Source: Oscillospiraceae bacterium (lineage in GTDB: Bacteria; Bacillota; Clostridia; Christensenellales; Aristaeellaceae). Taken from it: a stretch of DNA of 64,000 nucleotides. The stretch is taken from NCBI GenBank assembly GCA_031255415.1, contig JAIRSO010000018.1, forward strand, positions 1-64,000, in the 5' to 3' direction. Both the position numbers and the translations under genes were made by a program. Below the pieces are notes generated by a model. It saw only the letters and a list, made by a program, of their open reading frames with translations, did no database searches and was not told where the DNA came from. Positions 14,963-22,946 of the stretch are shown piece after piece. How positions within the stretch are numbered: the stretch's first letter is position 1; every line of letters begins with the position of its first letter.

Positions 14963-16240
14963 TTAGAATCTCCTGATACGCTGGCCTTCCGCCAGCGTGC
15001 CGCTTTGCACGGGTCTGACGATAGCCTCCCTCGCGTCGCTGGACAGCACCGTCACTGGGATGAACACGGCGGGGTTCATATCCAGCACCACGCCGATCTG
15101 GCCCTCTTTCGCGCGCAGAGCGTCGGACGGCACTAGCAGTCCGCGCACCGCAGGCTCGCCCACCGTCGCCTTAGCCCTGCGCATATTCAGGGTGGGAGCC
15201 GCGTCCGCGTCGATGTAGAACCGCACCAGCAGTTCGCCGCCCGTGCGCGTGGTGGTGGTCACCTTCGCGTCGTAGACGATATCCTCCAGGCCTTCGAACG
15301 CGATCTTGAACGGCTCGTCCGGCTGGGGCTTCCAGTTCTTATCCGTCGTAAGCGCAGCGACGTAGAACCCTTGAGGCCTGACCAGCTTGTACACCCTTTC
15401 CCTCGCGCGTTCGGCGGCCGTCTGCTCGGGCGGCGCGCCGTTCCACACGCCGCGCGCCAAAGCCGGGGTCAGCGACTCTATCGTTTCGCCCGACAGCATC
15501 CGTTCGTATCCGTCCGTATAGAAACTTACTATGCCCGGGGTATCCGCTATATAGGTTATGGTCCAGCTCTCGATGCGTTTGCGCAGGGTCTTTTCCTCGT
15601 CCGTGTAGCGGTTCAGCGCCGCGTCGTTGGGGAACTTCTGTTTCAGATACGACTGCCTCTCGCTCATCGCGCTTTCCAGCTGGCGCTTGAGCGACAGCAG
15701 CGAGGCGGCCTCGCCGGACGACGTTTGAGACGCGGCGCGTATCCGGCTTACCAGCAGGCTGATATCGTAGTCCAGCGCGGTCAGCCTTGTGTCGGGATAC
15801 GTGCTCTGATCCAGCAACGTCCGGTAATACGCCTTGATGTTTTCCAGCTGCCTGTTCAGGTTGTTCACGTCCGACTGGTTGTAAGCGGACGAATACACCT
15901 GCGCTATCTGCGCGCCGCGCGAGACCAGCGCGCCGTCGTCCGCGAGGTACTTAAGTCCGGCGGACGCGCTGTCCATATCGAACAGCGTCTCCTCGCGGAT
16001 CAATATCGCGTCGACCTGGTACGCGCGCCCCGTCTGCCCGGCGGCTACCACGGCGGTGCGGCGCAGCGCGGTCTGGCTTAACTGCCACACAAACAAGCCC
16101 GCCAGCGCGAACACCGTCAGCAGCAGCAGCCCTCCCAGGCGCGTTTTACGTTTCCCGCGTCCGCGCGGGGCGGACATGTTCCGGGGCGGCGGTCTGCGGC
16201 TGGACCCGCGCCGCGCCGCGCGAATGGGTTCGCGGTTCAT
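14963..16240 (-). CDS. HlyD-like membrane-anchored adaptor protein
   Basis: 425 aa. A basic, disordered N-terminus (about 1-35) is followed by one transmembrane helix (about 36-56), then an extracellular part with a biotinyl-lipoyl-like hairpin domain (LVSRGAQIAQVYSS), a coiled coil (about 120-215) and a beta-barrel region toward the C-terminus (GLLVPSDALRAKEGQIGVVL). This is the layout of HlyD/RND-type adaptors. No transporter gene is beside it; instead it lies between the sigma factor and yggS, a location seen in other Clostridia for HlyD-like proteins of unknown role. A division- or envelope-linked function is inferred from context only. ATG 16240 has GGGAGG six bases upstream. Confidence 0.75.
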   Translation of the reverse strand: MNREPIRAARRGSSRRPPPRNMSAPRGRGKRKTRLGGLLLLTVFALAGLFVWQLSQTALRRTAVVAAGQTGRAYQVDAILIREETLFDMDSASAGLKYLADDGALVSRGAQIAQVYSSAYNQSDVNNLNRQLENIKAYYRTLLDQSTYPDTRLTALDYDISLLVSRIRAASQTSSGEAASLLSLKRQLESAMSERQSYLKQKFPNDAALNRYTDEEKTLRKRIESWTITYIADTPGIVSFYTDGYERMLSGETIESLTPALARGVWNGAPPEQTAAERARERVYKLVRPQGFYVAALTTDKNWKPQPDEPFKIAFEGLEDIVYDAKVTTTTRTGGELLVRFYIDADAAPTLNMRRAKATVGEPAVRGLLVPSDALRAKEGQIGVVLDMNPAVFIPVTVLSSDAREAIVRPVQSGTLAEGQRIRRF

Positions 16241-16294
16241 AGGCGGCCTCCCGGCGTTAGTTGAGACTTCATACCTATATAACGAATCAGCGGG

Positions 16295-17053
16295 CTAATT
16301 GTTTTCCTCCAAACCCAGCCTCAGCCGTTCCAGTACGCGCCGCTCCATGCGCGACACGCGCATCTGGGACGATCCCATCCTGCGCGCCGTCTCGCTCTGG
16401 CTGCGCTGCGCCGCGAAACGCAGAGCCAACAGCCTGCGCTCGTCCGGCGGCAGTCCTGCCATCGCGCGCGTCAGAAGGTCTCGATCCTCGACGCGCTCGA
16501 ACCCGGATTCCTCCGCGCCGACCGCCATGCCCAGCCCGCCCGGCTCGCCGTCCTCCGGCTCGGCGGACGGCGCGTCCAGCGACAGCGCGGAGACCGCGCG
16601 GCGCGACTCTATGGCTTCCAGCGCCGTTTCCTCCGCCACCCCCGTCTCGCGCGCAATCTCTTGCACGGTAGGCTCGCGACCCAGGCTTGCCGCCAGCGAG
16701 TCCCGCGCGGCGCGCATCCTGCCGTATAACTCGAAATGGTTGCGCGACAGGCGCATCACGCCCGCTTTATCCCGGAAGTAGTTGCGCACGGCTCCCGTCA
16801 GCGTCGCCGCCGCGAATGTCGCGAACCGCGCGTTCTTTTGCGGATCGAACCGTTCTACCGCGCCTATCAGCGCCACGGACGCGACCTGCGTTAGGTCGTC
16901 CAGATCGACGCCGCGTCCCGCGAACCTTCGCGCGACCCGCCCCGCCAGATACAGGTAATGCTCCGTCAGCGCGTTGCGCTCGTTGATCCCCCGCGAGGCG
17001 AAGTAATCGACCCACAGCGCATCGGGTTCGCGCGGCGCGAGTTCAGCCGCCAC
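16295..17053 (-). CDS. SigB/SigF/SigG-family RNA polymerase sigma factor
   Basis: 252 aa, the length of SigF or SigG. Region 2 is clear: LTEHYLYLAGRVARRF, then DDLTQVASVALIGAVERFDPQKNARF, then FRDK. Region 3 (EPTVQEIARETGVAEE) and region 4 (LPPDERRLLALRFAAQRSQSETARRMGSSQMRVSRMERR) follow. The segment after region 2.4 differs from Bacillus SigF and SigG, so I do not assign one of these names. The GTG start overlaps the anti-sigma gene by 11 bases. The cluster sits where sigE-sigG lies in Bacillus, upstream of ylmE-sepF, and the paired RsbW-like protein resembles spoIIAB-sigF, but there is no spoIIAA-type anti-anti-sigma gene. Confidence 0.85.
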   Translation of the reverse strand: MAAELAPREPDALWVDYFASRGINERNALTEHYLYLAGRVARRFAGRGVDLDDLTQVASVALIGAVERFDPQKNARFATFAAATLTGAVRNYFRDKAGVMRLSRNHFELYGRMRAARDSLAASLGREPTVQEIARETGVAEETALEAIESRRAVSALSLDAPSAEPEDGEPGGLGMAVGAEESGFERVEDRDLLTRAMAGLPPDERRLLALRFAAQRSQSETARRMGSSQMRVSRMERRVLERLRLGLEENN

Positions 17054-17480
17054 GGTACGCTTCCCCCGCGTCCCCGGCGTTGTAGTCCATTTCCATATGG
17101 ATGGCGTAAACGCCGCGCTCGTCGCTGTGCAGCCGCGCGGACGCGGCTAGCGTCTCCAGTATGCCTTTAGCCAGCGCCTCGCTCTGCGCGTCCTCGCCGA
17201 GGCTCGCCGTTTGAACCGGATCGTCCGCGTTCTCCGCGCGGATCGACTCGAACGCGATAGCCAGCCGGCCGCGATCCCAACTACAGGTCATGCGCAGCGC
17301 GTCCGCAGCGGCGCGCTGATGCGTTAGGCAGTAGCACGCCTCGTCCGCCGCGATGCGCGCGTCCTCTAGCATGTCCAGCCCGAACCCGCACCGCGCGCAC
17401 ACCCCCGACAGCGTCATCCGCGCTATCAGCAGCATATCGTCCCGCGCCGGTATCGTCAGTTCGACCACTCCGCCTGTCAT
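17043..17480 (-). CDS. RsbW/SpoIIAB-like anti-sigma factor
   Basis: 145 aa with the GHKL ATPase fold of serine-kinase anti-sigma factors: an N-terminal TGGVVELTIPARDDML strand region, then DARIAADEACYCL, the position of the N-box, and a C-terminal acidic segment. In RsbW and SpoIIAB the N-box ends in Asn that binds Mg-ATP (EACTNA); here that position is Cys, so ATP binding or kinase activity may be altered. The G-box is also hard to see. The gene overlaps the sigma gene by 11 bases, which strongly suggests a partner switch. ATG 17480 is chosen over an upstream start; AGGA lies eight bases before it, and a promoter ends seven bases before it. Confidence 0.72.
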   Translation of the reverse strand: MTGGVVELTIPARDDMLLIARMTLSGVCARCGFGLDMLEDARIAADEACYCLTHQRAAADALRMTCSWDRGRLAIAFESIRAENADDPVQTASLGEDAQSEALAKGILETLAASARLHSDERGVYAIHMEMDYNAGDAGEAYRGG

Positions 17481-17487
17481 ACGGATG

Positions 17488-17516
17488 ATCCTATCGCGGG
17501 CGGAAGGCTTTGTCAA
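17488..17516 (-). promoter_or_regulatory. Promoter of the anti-sigma/sigma/sepF operon
   Basis: On the minus strand TTGACA (17516-17511), a 17-bp spacer and TAGGAT (17493-17488). The -10 is seven bases before ATG 17480, so the transcript may be leaderless, although AGGA inside the -10 could also act as a weak Shine-Dalgarno if transcription starts further upstream. A longer AT-rich tract lies at 17515-17555. Confidence 0.45.
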
Positions 17517-17718
17517 GAAATTGACAAAATCTGTAAAAAAATACACAATTTCTTAATGATTGCCGCGCGTTCGACAGCCTCGCGCGAGGTTAACCGATCA
17601 ACCTAATCCGACCGTGAGCGCGGAGGTTTCGGCGCGGCTTAGACGGCGTTATAACCTGGATAATGGGCATGTTTTGGCATATCGACTGAAAACCGCGGTT
17701 GATTGTCTGAAAAAGTGC

Positions 17719-17748
17719 TTGACAGACCGGTAAACCTGATGATAATAT
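17719..17748 (+). promoter_or_regulatory. Promoter of the sugar ABC operon
   Basis: TTGACA (17719-17724), an 18-bp spacer and TAATAT (17743-17748), about 85 bases before the binding-protein ATG. The leader 17749-17832 holds GCCGCGGCGAGCGCGGC, a small GC-rich dyad (about 17763-17780). The remaining part of the 352-base gap (17481-17718) has only the divergent anti-sigma promoter. Confidence 0.6.
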
Positions 17749-17832
17749 TTATCTACTACACGCCGCGGCGAGCGCGGCGCAATGGTACGCTCATAAACGA
17801 TCGCAACCAATTCGTTAAGGAGGGTTATCCCG

Positions 17833-19200
17833 ATGAAGAAACTGCTTGCTCTCGCGCTGGTTCTGGCGTTGACGCTGGGCGCTGCTGGCGCGATGGCCGA
17901 GACCGTGCTCAAGCTGGGCATCTACCCGATCGATACCGACGAGCGCGGCGTGGAAACCCACGAAAACACGTTTATCCCCGCGTTTGAGGCTGCGCATCCG
18001 GACGTGACGATCGAGCGCGCGCCTTACGATTTCAACCTGCAGACGATACTCCCGCTGCTGGAGAGCGGAAACGCGCCCAGCGTCATCACCACGTATTTTA
18101 CCGAGATACCCAAGCTGGCGGGCAATGATTTCCTGGAGGATATAACCGATATACTGGAGGAGCGCGGCTGGCTGGAGCAGATCAACCCCGCGATCATCGG
18201 GCCGTCGTCGTATGAAGGCCGCGTGTACGGCATACCCAGGAACTTCTACGGCATGGGCATGATGCTCAACGTCGAGCTGTTCGAGGAAGCCGGATTGGTC
18301 GACGAAGACGGGACGCCGCTGTATCCCAAGACGTGGGACGAGTTCGTCGAGACCGCCGCCAAGATCAAGGACGAGACGGGCGCGGCGGGGTTTGTACTGC
18401 TGGGAGCGGACAACGCGGCCGGCTGGCATTTCACGATACTGTCCTGGTCGTTCGGCGCGCAGATGCAGACGCTCGAAGACGGAAAATGGATCGCGCATCT
18501 CAACGACGAGCCGGTGGTCAAGGCTCTGCAGCTGGTCAAAGATCTGAAGTGGGAGCACGACGTACTTACCGCCGATCCGACCGCTGAAAACTGGGCGACT
18601 GGATTCCAGCAACTGGGAACGGGAGCCGCCGCGATGTACATGGCGGCGGACGACGCGGTAGCCCAGCCCACCGCGAACTACGGCCTGCCCATCGACAAAC
18701 TGATGATGATCGGCATGCCCGCAGGACCCGCAGGTACCGTGATGCTCACGGGCGGGAACCTGTTCGTGTTCCCCAAGGGCACGCCGAAGGACGAGATCAA
18801 CGCCGCGCTGGATTATTTGGAGATAATGGGATACGCGCCTGTAGTGAGCGATATAGCGCGCGAGGGACGCAAGGCGGATTATGAGTCCAACGTAGCCAAC
18901 GGCGTGCCGGTCATGAAGGGCCTTAACGTGTGGACAAACGACGAATACAACGCGATGATAGACGAGCTGTACGCGCAGTATGTAAACGTTGATCCGGCGC
19001 TGTACGCGTCGTACTACGAAGCCGCCGCGAAGCCCGGCGCGCTGCACGCCGAAGAGCCGATGCAGACGCAGGACATGTACGCGGAGCTGACCAAAGCGCT
19101 TCAAGCGGTAATAGTGGACGCGGACGCTGATCCGCAGGCTCTGCTGGATATCGCGCAGGAGAATTTCCAGGCTCTGCTGGACGAGCAGGTGAATAAGTAA
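17833..19200 (+). CDS. ABC sugar importer, extracellular binding protein
   Basis: 455 aa. A signal peptide (MKKLLALALVLALTLGAAGAMA) lacks a lipobox Cys, so the mature protein may be secreted or held by another means; most Firmicute binding proteins are lipoproteins, which makes this unusual. The mature part is a family 1 (CUT1) solute-binding fold: EAAHPDVTIERAPYDF, SVITTYFTEIPKLAG, YGIPRNFYGMGMMLNVELFEEAGL, and MYMAADDAV. The two permeases follow after a terminator-like hairpin, so the binding protein is likely made in excess. The beta-helix hydrolase at the end of the cluster suggests plant oligosaccharides as ligand (inference). AAGGAGGG lies nine bases before the ATG. Confidence 0.9.
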   Translation: MKKLLALALVLALTLGAAGAMAETVLKLGIYPIDTDERGVETHENTFIPAFEAAHPDVTIERAPYDFNLQTILPLLESGNAPSVITTYFTEIPKLAGNDFLEDITDILEERGWLEQINPAIIGPSSYEGRVYGIPRNFYGMGMMLNVELFEEAGLVDEDGTPLYPKTWDEFVETAAKIKDETGAAGFVLLGADNAAGWHFTILSWSFGAQMQTLEDGKWIAHLNDEPVVKALQLVKDLKWEHDVLTADPTAENWATGFQQLGTGAAAMYMAADDAVAQPTANYGLPIDKLMMIGMPAGPAGTVMLTGGNLFVFPKGTPKDEINAALDYLEIMGYAPVVSDIAREGRKADYESNVANGVPVMKGLNVWTNDEYNAMIDELYAQYVNVDPALYASYYEAAAKPGALHAEEPMQTQDMYAELTKALQAVIVDADADPQALLDIAQENFQALLDEQVNK

Positions 19201-19212
19201 TATATGCCCAGG

Positions 19213-19244
19213 CCGGGGGCGTTGGGAAACGTCCCCGGTTTTTT
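19213..19244 (+). terminator. Attenuating hairpin between binding protein and permeases
   Basis: CCGGGGGCGTT pairs with AACGTCCCCGG around a GGGA loop and is followed directly by TTTTTT. It is a canonical intrinsic terminator placed after the first gene of an importer operon, which would raise binding-protein mRNA over permease mRNA. Confidence 0.85.
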
Positions 19245-19283
19245 GCAGGGCTGGGGACGGAGGACGCGCCGGGAGGTTATATC

Positions 19284-20369
19284 ATGCGGGCATTATCATG
19301 GATGGTACTGGGGCTGGGCGGGCTGTGCTTACTGCTGGGGATACTGGCGCTCGCTGGGATCGCGCCGGTTTTGTACGGAGGCTGGCTGCTCACGGCGGGG
19401 ATCGCGGGCCTATTCGCCGGATGGTATCTCTCGCTGTCCGCCGGCATGCTCGAGTCGGCTGGCGGCGGCGAACAAGCGCGCCTGCGTCTGCGCCGCCTCT
19501 CGCGGCTTAAGTATGACCTGGGCGCTTGGTTTATTATGGCTCCGTGCGCTATACTGTTCCTGTTCTTTATATACGATCCGCTGATCGAGAGCGTCCGCTT
19601 GTCGTTCTTTGAGACGAAGGGCATGACCACGGTTCGGTTCGTCGGGTTCCAGAACTATCGAAGGATGCTGATCCATCCGGACTTTTGGCCATCGGTGCGC
19701 AATAGCTTTATGTATACGTTCTGGTCGCTGGCGATCGGGTTCATGGTTCCGATCGTCATGTCGGTGATCGTCAACGAGATGATCATCGGCAAGAACCTCG
19801 CGCGCACCGCGATATACCTGCCCGTGATCGTGCCGGGGCTGGCGACGGTCGTGCTGTGGCGGTTCATATTCAGCGCGGAGGCCTCCGGCGGCATGAATAT
19901 GCTGCTTGCTGCGCTGGGTCTGCCCCGGACGACGTACCTATCCAATCCCTCCATTGTAATACCCATCATAGTGCTGACGATGACATGGAGAAACGCCGGC
20001 TCGACCACGCTGATATACCTCGCCGGACTGCAGAGCATCGATCCGCAGCACTACGAGGCCGCGATAATCGACGGCGCGGGGGTATGGAGGCGCTTGATCC
20101 ATATTACCATACCCAATATATACAACCTCGCGCGCACGCTGCTGATACTGCAGATCATCGCCGTGTTCCAGATTATCTACGAACCGCTGGTCATGACTAA
20201 CGGCGGGCCGAACAACGCGTCCGTGTCGATGATGCAGGTGGTGTACCGCTACGCGTTCGAGCGGTTCGACTATTCGCACGCGACGGCTATGTCGGTGATT
20301 ATCGCCGTCATTCTGCTGGCGCTGACGCTGGTCTATAACAGGATCGGAAAGCCTAGCGAGGCGTATTGA
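19284..20369 (+). CDS. ABC sugar importer permease 1 (MalF-like)
   Basis: 361 aa, about 65 longer than usual because of an N-terminal pair of hydrophobic helices (about 1-50) joined by a basic linker to the standard six-helix permease. The EAA loop that contacts the ATPase is EAAIIDGAGVWRRLIHITIPNI, near residue 258. TNGGPNNASV near the C-terminus is typical of CUT1 permeases. GGGAGG stands eight bases before the ATG. No ATPase gene is in the cluster, as is common for CUT1 systems served by a shared MsmX-type ATPase. The extra N-terminal membrane domain is its unusual feature. Confidence 0.9.
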   Translation: MRALSWMVLGLGGLCLLLGILALAGIAPVLYGGWLLTAGIAGLFAGWYLSLSAGMLESAGGGEQARLRLRRLSRLKYDLGAWFIMAPCAILFLFFIYDPLIESVRLSFFETKGMTTVRFVGFQNYRRMLIHPDFWPSVRNSFMYTFWSLAIGFMVPIVMSVIVNEMIIGKNLARTAIYLPVIVPGLATVVLWRFIFSAEASGGMNMLLAALGLPRTTYLSNPSIVIPIIVLTMTWRNAGSTTLIYLAGLQSIDPQHYEAAIIDGAGVWRRLIHITIPNIYNLARTLLILQIIAVFQIIYEPLVMTNGGPNNASVSMMQVVYRYAFERFDYSHATAMSVIIAVILLALTLVYNRIGKPSEAY

Positions 20370-20384
20370 TCGGAGGCGGGAGCA

Positions 20385-21344
20385 ATGTCAACGCCCAATA
20401 CCATGCCCGGGACGCGCAAACGCGGCGCGGGTCGCGTGTCCGGCAAGACGGACGGCTTGATCCGGCAGTACGATCTGCGCAAGCCGCCCGTCGCAGCCGC
20501 GTATACATTAATGATGATCGTCGCCGCGCTGGCGGTCGCGCTTTCGGTCGCGCCGCTGATATGGACGATACTGGGCGGGTTCAAGACGATGCAGGAGTTC
20601 TCGCGCGGTGTGAAGACGGTCGGCGCGGACGGCAAGAATAAATGGGTGATGGCGTTCCTGCCCGTTAGTTTCTCGCTGGACGGGTATATCGAGACGTGGC
20701 GGCAGACCAAGTTCATGAGGAATTACTTAAACAGCCTTTACGCCGTGCTGGGATGCTGCGCCAGCGCGCTGCTGTTCAACGGGCTGATGGCTTACGGGCT
20801 GTCCAGGCTGAAACCCAGGGGATGGAGGGTCGCCGACGCGCTGGTGACGGGCAGTCTGCTGCTGCCCGGCATGATCAACATCGTGCCGCTGTTCATCAAC
20901 CTGACGCGGCTGGGGCTTACCCGCTCGTTCATACCGCTGTGGCTGGGGGTGGGCGCGAGCGCGTTCACGATCATACTGTTCAAGAACTTCTACGACGCGA
21001 TGCCCTCGAGCCTGTTCGAGGCCGCGCGGCTGGACGGATGCTCCAATCTGCAGATGTTTTTCCGAATAGTCATGCCGCTGTCTATGCCGATCAACATGGT
21101 CGTGCTGATATTCACGGTCAACGGGGCGTGGAGCGACTTCCTGCTGCCGTACCTGCTGCTGAACAACTCGCCCAGCGCGACCGTTATGGTAAGGCTGTTC
21201 GAGTTCAGGGTGGCGACCGCCGGGGTGACCGCGATAGAGGTTCTGCGCGCGACGGTGTTCTCGATACTGCCGCCGATAGCGCTGTTCATCATCTTCCAGC
21301 GCCAGATCACCTCCAACGTAATGGCCTCCGGCATGAAAGGATGA
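20385..21344 (+). CDS. ABC sugar importer permease 2 (MalG-like)
   Basis: 319 aa with a basic N-terminal tail of about 40 residues, then six membrane helices. The EAA motif is EAARLDGCSNLQMFFRIVMPLSMP, near residue 220. The region MTPS-type periplasmic loop is extended (FSRGVKTVGADGKNKWVMAFLP). It pairs with the MalF-like permease 16 bases upstream to form the membrane channel, and it stops four bases before the secreted hydrolase. GGAGGCGGGAGC precedes the ATG. Ligand specificity cannot be read from the permease. Confidence 0.9.
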   Translation: MSTPNTMPGTRKRGAGRVSGKTDGLIRQYDLRKPPVAAAYTLMMIVAALAVALSVAPLIWTILGGFKTMQEFSRGVKTVGADGKNKWVMAFLPVSFSLDGYIETWRQTKFMRNYLNSLYAVLGCCASALLFNGLMAYGLSRLKPRGWRVADALVTGSLLLPGMINIVPLFINLTRLGLTRSFIPLWLGVGASAFTIILFKNFYDAMPSSLFEAARLDGCSNLQMFFRIVMPLSMPINMVVLIFTVNGAWSDFLLPYLLLNNSPSATVMVRLFEFRVATAGVTAIEVLRATVFSILPPIALFIIFQRQITSNVMASGMKG

Positions 21345-21347
21345 GCG

Positions 21348-22751
21348 ATGAGAATTTTTAAGGCGTGCGCCGCGCTGGTTCTGGTTTTAGCGGCGATCCC
21401 CGCTTCGGCGTCCGCTCGGACCAACGCGATACTCGCGCCGCTGCCGGACGCGCTCCCTCGATCCGGATCGTGCGAGGTATGGATCGACGGCGAGCGGTGC
21501 GACACGATCGACACGGCGGTTAATCACTGGCGCGCGTGGACGTCCAACCCGATAACGGAGCTTACGCCCGTCGCGCTCTTTGAGATGACGGGTCCGGTAA
21601 GCGTAAAGGTTCGGTTTATCGGAGCGGAGATAACCGAGGTTGTCGTGCGTCCGTTATCGCTGGGTATCGTTCCGGCGATAGACGGGGACACGGCGTCGTT
21701 TGAACTGAATGCACCCGCGAACGTCACCGTCGAGTATAACGCGCAGGTGAAAGGCGCTCTGCATATGTTCGCGATGGAGCCTGATCCGGAGCCGATCAAT
21801 CCGGACGCGGAAGGCGTGATCTACTTCGGGCCTGGCGTGCACGACGCGCGGCAGGTGGTTTTGCGCGGCGGGGATACCGTGTATCTAGCGCCGGGAGCGG
21901 TTCTGCGCGGGCAGATAAAGGGCGATTACGTTGACGATGTGAGGATACTGGGGCATGGGATCATCGACGGCGGCGCGTTCGACCGCTGGGACGATACGCT
22001 GGTACCGATCGACCTGACCGGATGCCGGAACGTCGTGATAAGCGGGCCGACCATCCTCGATCCCTCCGCGTGGACGCTGAACGCGTATCTATGCCAGGAT
22101 GTATTGATAGAGGACGTGAAGATAATCGGCGCGCGGTCGAACAGCGACGGGATAACGATCCAATCGTGCGAGAGGATAACCGCGCGTAACTGTTTCGTGC
22201 GCGGATGGGACGACAACCTGGTGGTGAAGGGTTATGACGCGGACGCGAGGGATATCCTGTTCGAGGACTGCGTGTTATGGACCGATCTCGCGCAGTCGAT
22301 GGAGATAGGTTACGAGACGCGCGCCGACGTAATCGAGAATATCTCGTTCAAGGATATAACCGTTCTGCACAACTTCCACAAGCCTGTGATGTCGATCCAC
22401 AACAGCGACAACGCGCTCGTGCGCAATGTATTATTCCAGAACATAGTGGTCGAGGACGCGCAAATGGGTCAAGGCGACGGTACGCCCTCGTTCATCGAGC
22501 TGACCACGTCCAAGTCGCAGTGGTCGAAGTCGGAAACGAGAGGGAATATACGGGATGTGACGTTCGACGGCGTGAGCGTGATCAGCGGACTGGATCGCGT
22601 GATAAAGGTTTTAGCAGCTAGTAAGGATTGCACGATAGACGACGTGGTGTTCCGCAATCTCAACATACTGGGGCGGCGCGTGGAGAGCGTGAAGGACGTG
22701 AAGTTTACCCGAACCAATAAAGTTGGGGAGAATATTGTGTTCGAGCCTTGA
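21348..22751 (+). CDS. Secreted beta-helix glycosidase, GH28-like
   Basis: 467 aa. A signal peptide (about 1-24, ending SASAR) is followed by an N-terminal beta domain (about 25-140) and a right-handed parallel beta helix from about 160. GH28-type landmarks are RILGHGIIDGG, WTLNAYLCQDV, SNSDGITIQSC and RGWDDNLVVKG, which provide the catalytic Asp cluster of polygalacturonase-like enzymes. The strict NTDG and GHG pair are replaced by NSDG and IGYE, so the substrate may not be homogalacturonan; rhamnogalacturonan or another oligosaccharide is possible. It overlaps nothing but starts four bases after the permease stop, so it belongs to the same operon and probably supplies the importer. Confidence 0.8.
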   Translation: MRIFKACAALVLVLAAIPASASARTNAILAPLPDALPRSGSCEVWIDGERCDTIDTAVNHWRAWTSNPITELTPVALFEMTGPVSVKVRFIGAEITEVVVRPLSLGIVPAIDGDTASFELNAPANVTVEYNAQVKGALHMFAMEPDPEPINPDAEGVIYFGPGVHDARQVVLRGGDTVYLAPGAVLRGQIKGDYVDDVRILGHGIIDGGAFDRWDDTLVPIDLTGCRNVVISGPTILDPSAWTLNAYLCQDVLIEDVKIIGARSNSDGITIQSCERITARNCFVRGWDDNLVVKGYDADARDILFEDCVLWTDLAQSMEIGYETRADVIENISFKDITVLHNFHKPVMSIHNSDNALVRNVLFQNIVVEDAQMGQGDGTPSFIELTTSKSQWSKSETRGNIRDVTFDGVSVISGLDRVIKVLAASKDCTIDDVVFRNLNILGRRVESVKDVKFTRTNKVGENIVFEP

Positions 22752-22800
22752 GGTGGTTGATTTGCCGATGGAGGCGGAGAGCGCTCCTCCGACGCTAGAG

Positions 22801-22946
22801 GCGTTCCCATGGGATGCGCCGCTAGGGCAGATGGGGTGTTTCCAGGAGAGACGCCGCTAGCGGCATAGGGGGTGTTTCCAGGAGAGACGCCGCTAGCGGC
22901 ATAGGGGGCGTTCCCAGGAGAGACGCCGCTAGCGACAAAGGGGGCG
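22801..22946. repeat. 36-bp tandem repeat, four copies
   Basis: Units begin at 22801, 22836, 22872 and 22908, with the first bases of a fifth at 22944. The first is degenerate and 35 bp; the others differ at very few positions. Each of the clean units contains the perfect palindrome GCCGCTAGCGGC (the last has a substitution). There are no spacers, so this is not a CRISPR array. It fills the gap between two convergent genes and touches the stop codon of the YbbR gene. The spacing of the palindromes (36 bases) would let several small stems form in either transcript. Confidence 0.85.

Noticed and set aside
17815-19104. A 429-aa minus-strand ORF opposite the sugar-binding protein
   Set aside because: Composition shadow of a GC-rich gene with clear family motifs on the plus strand.
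22801-22946. CRISPR array
   Set aside because: The 36-bp units are contiguous with no spacers and no cas genes are near.
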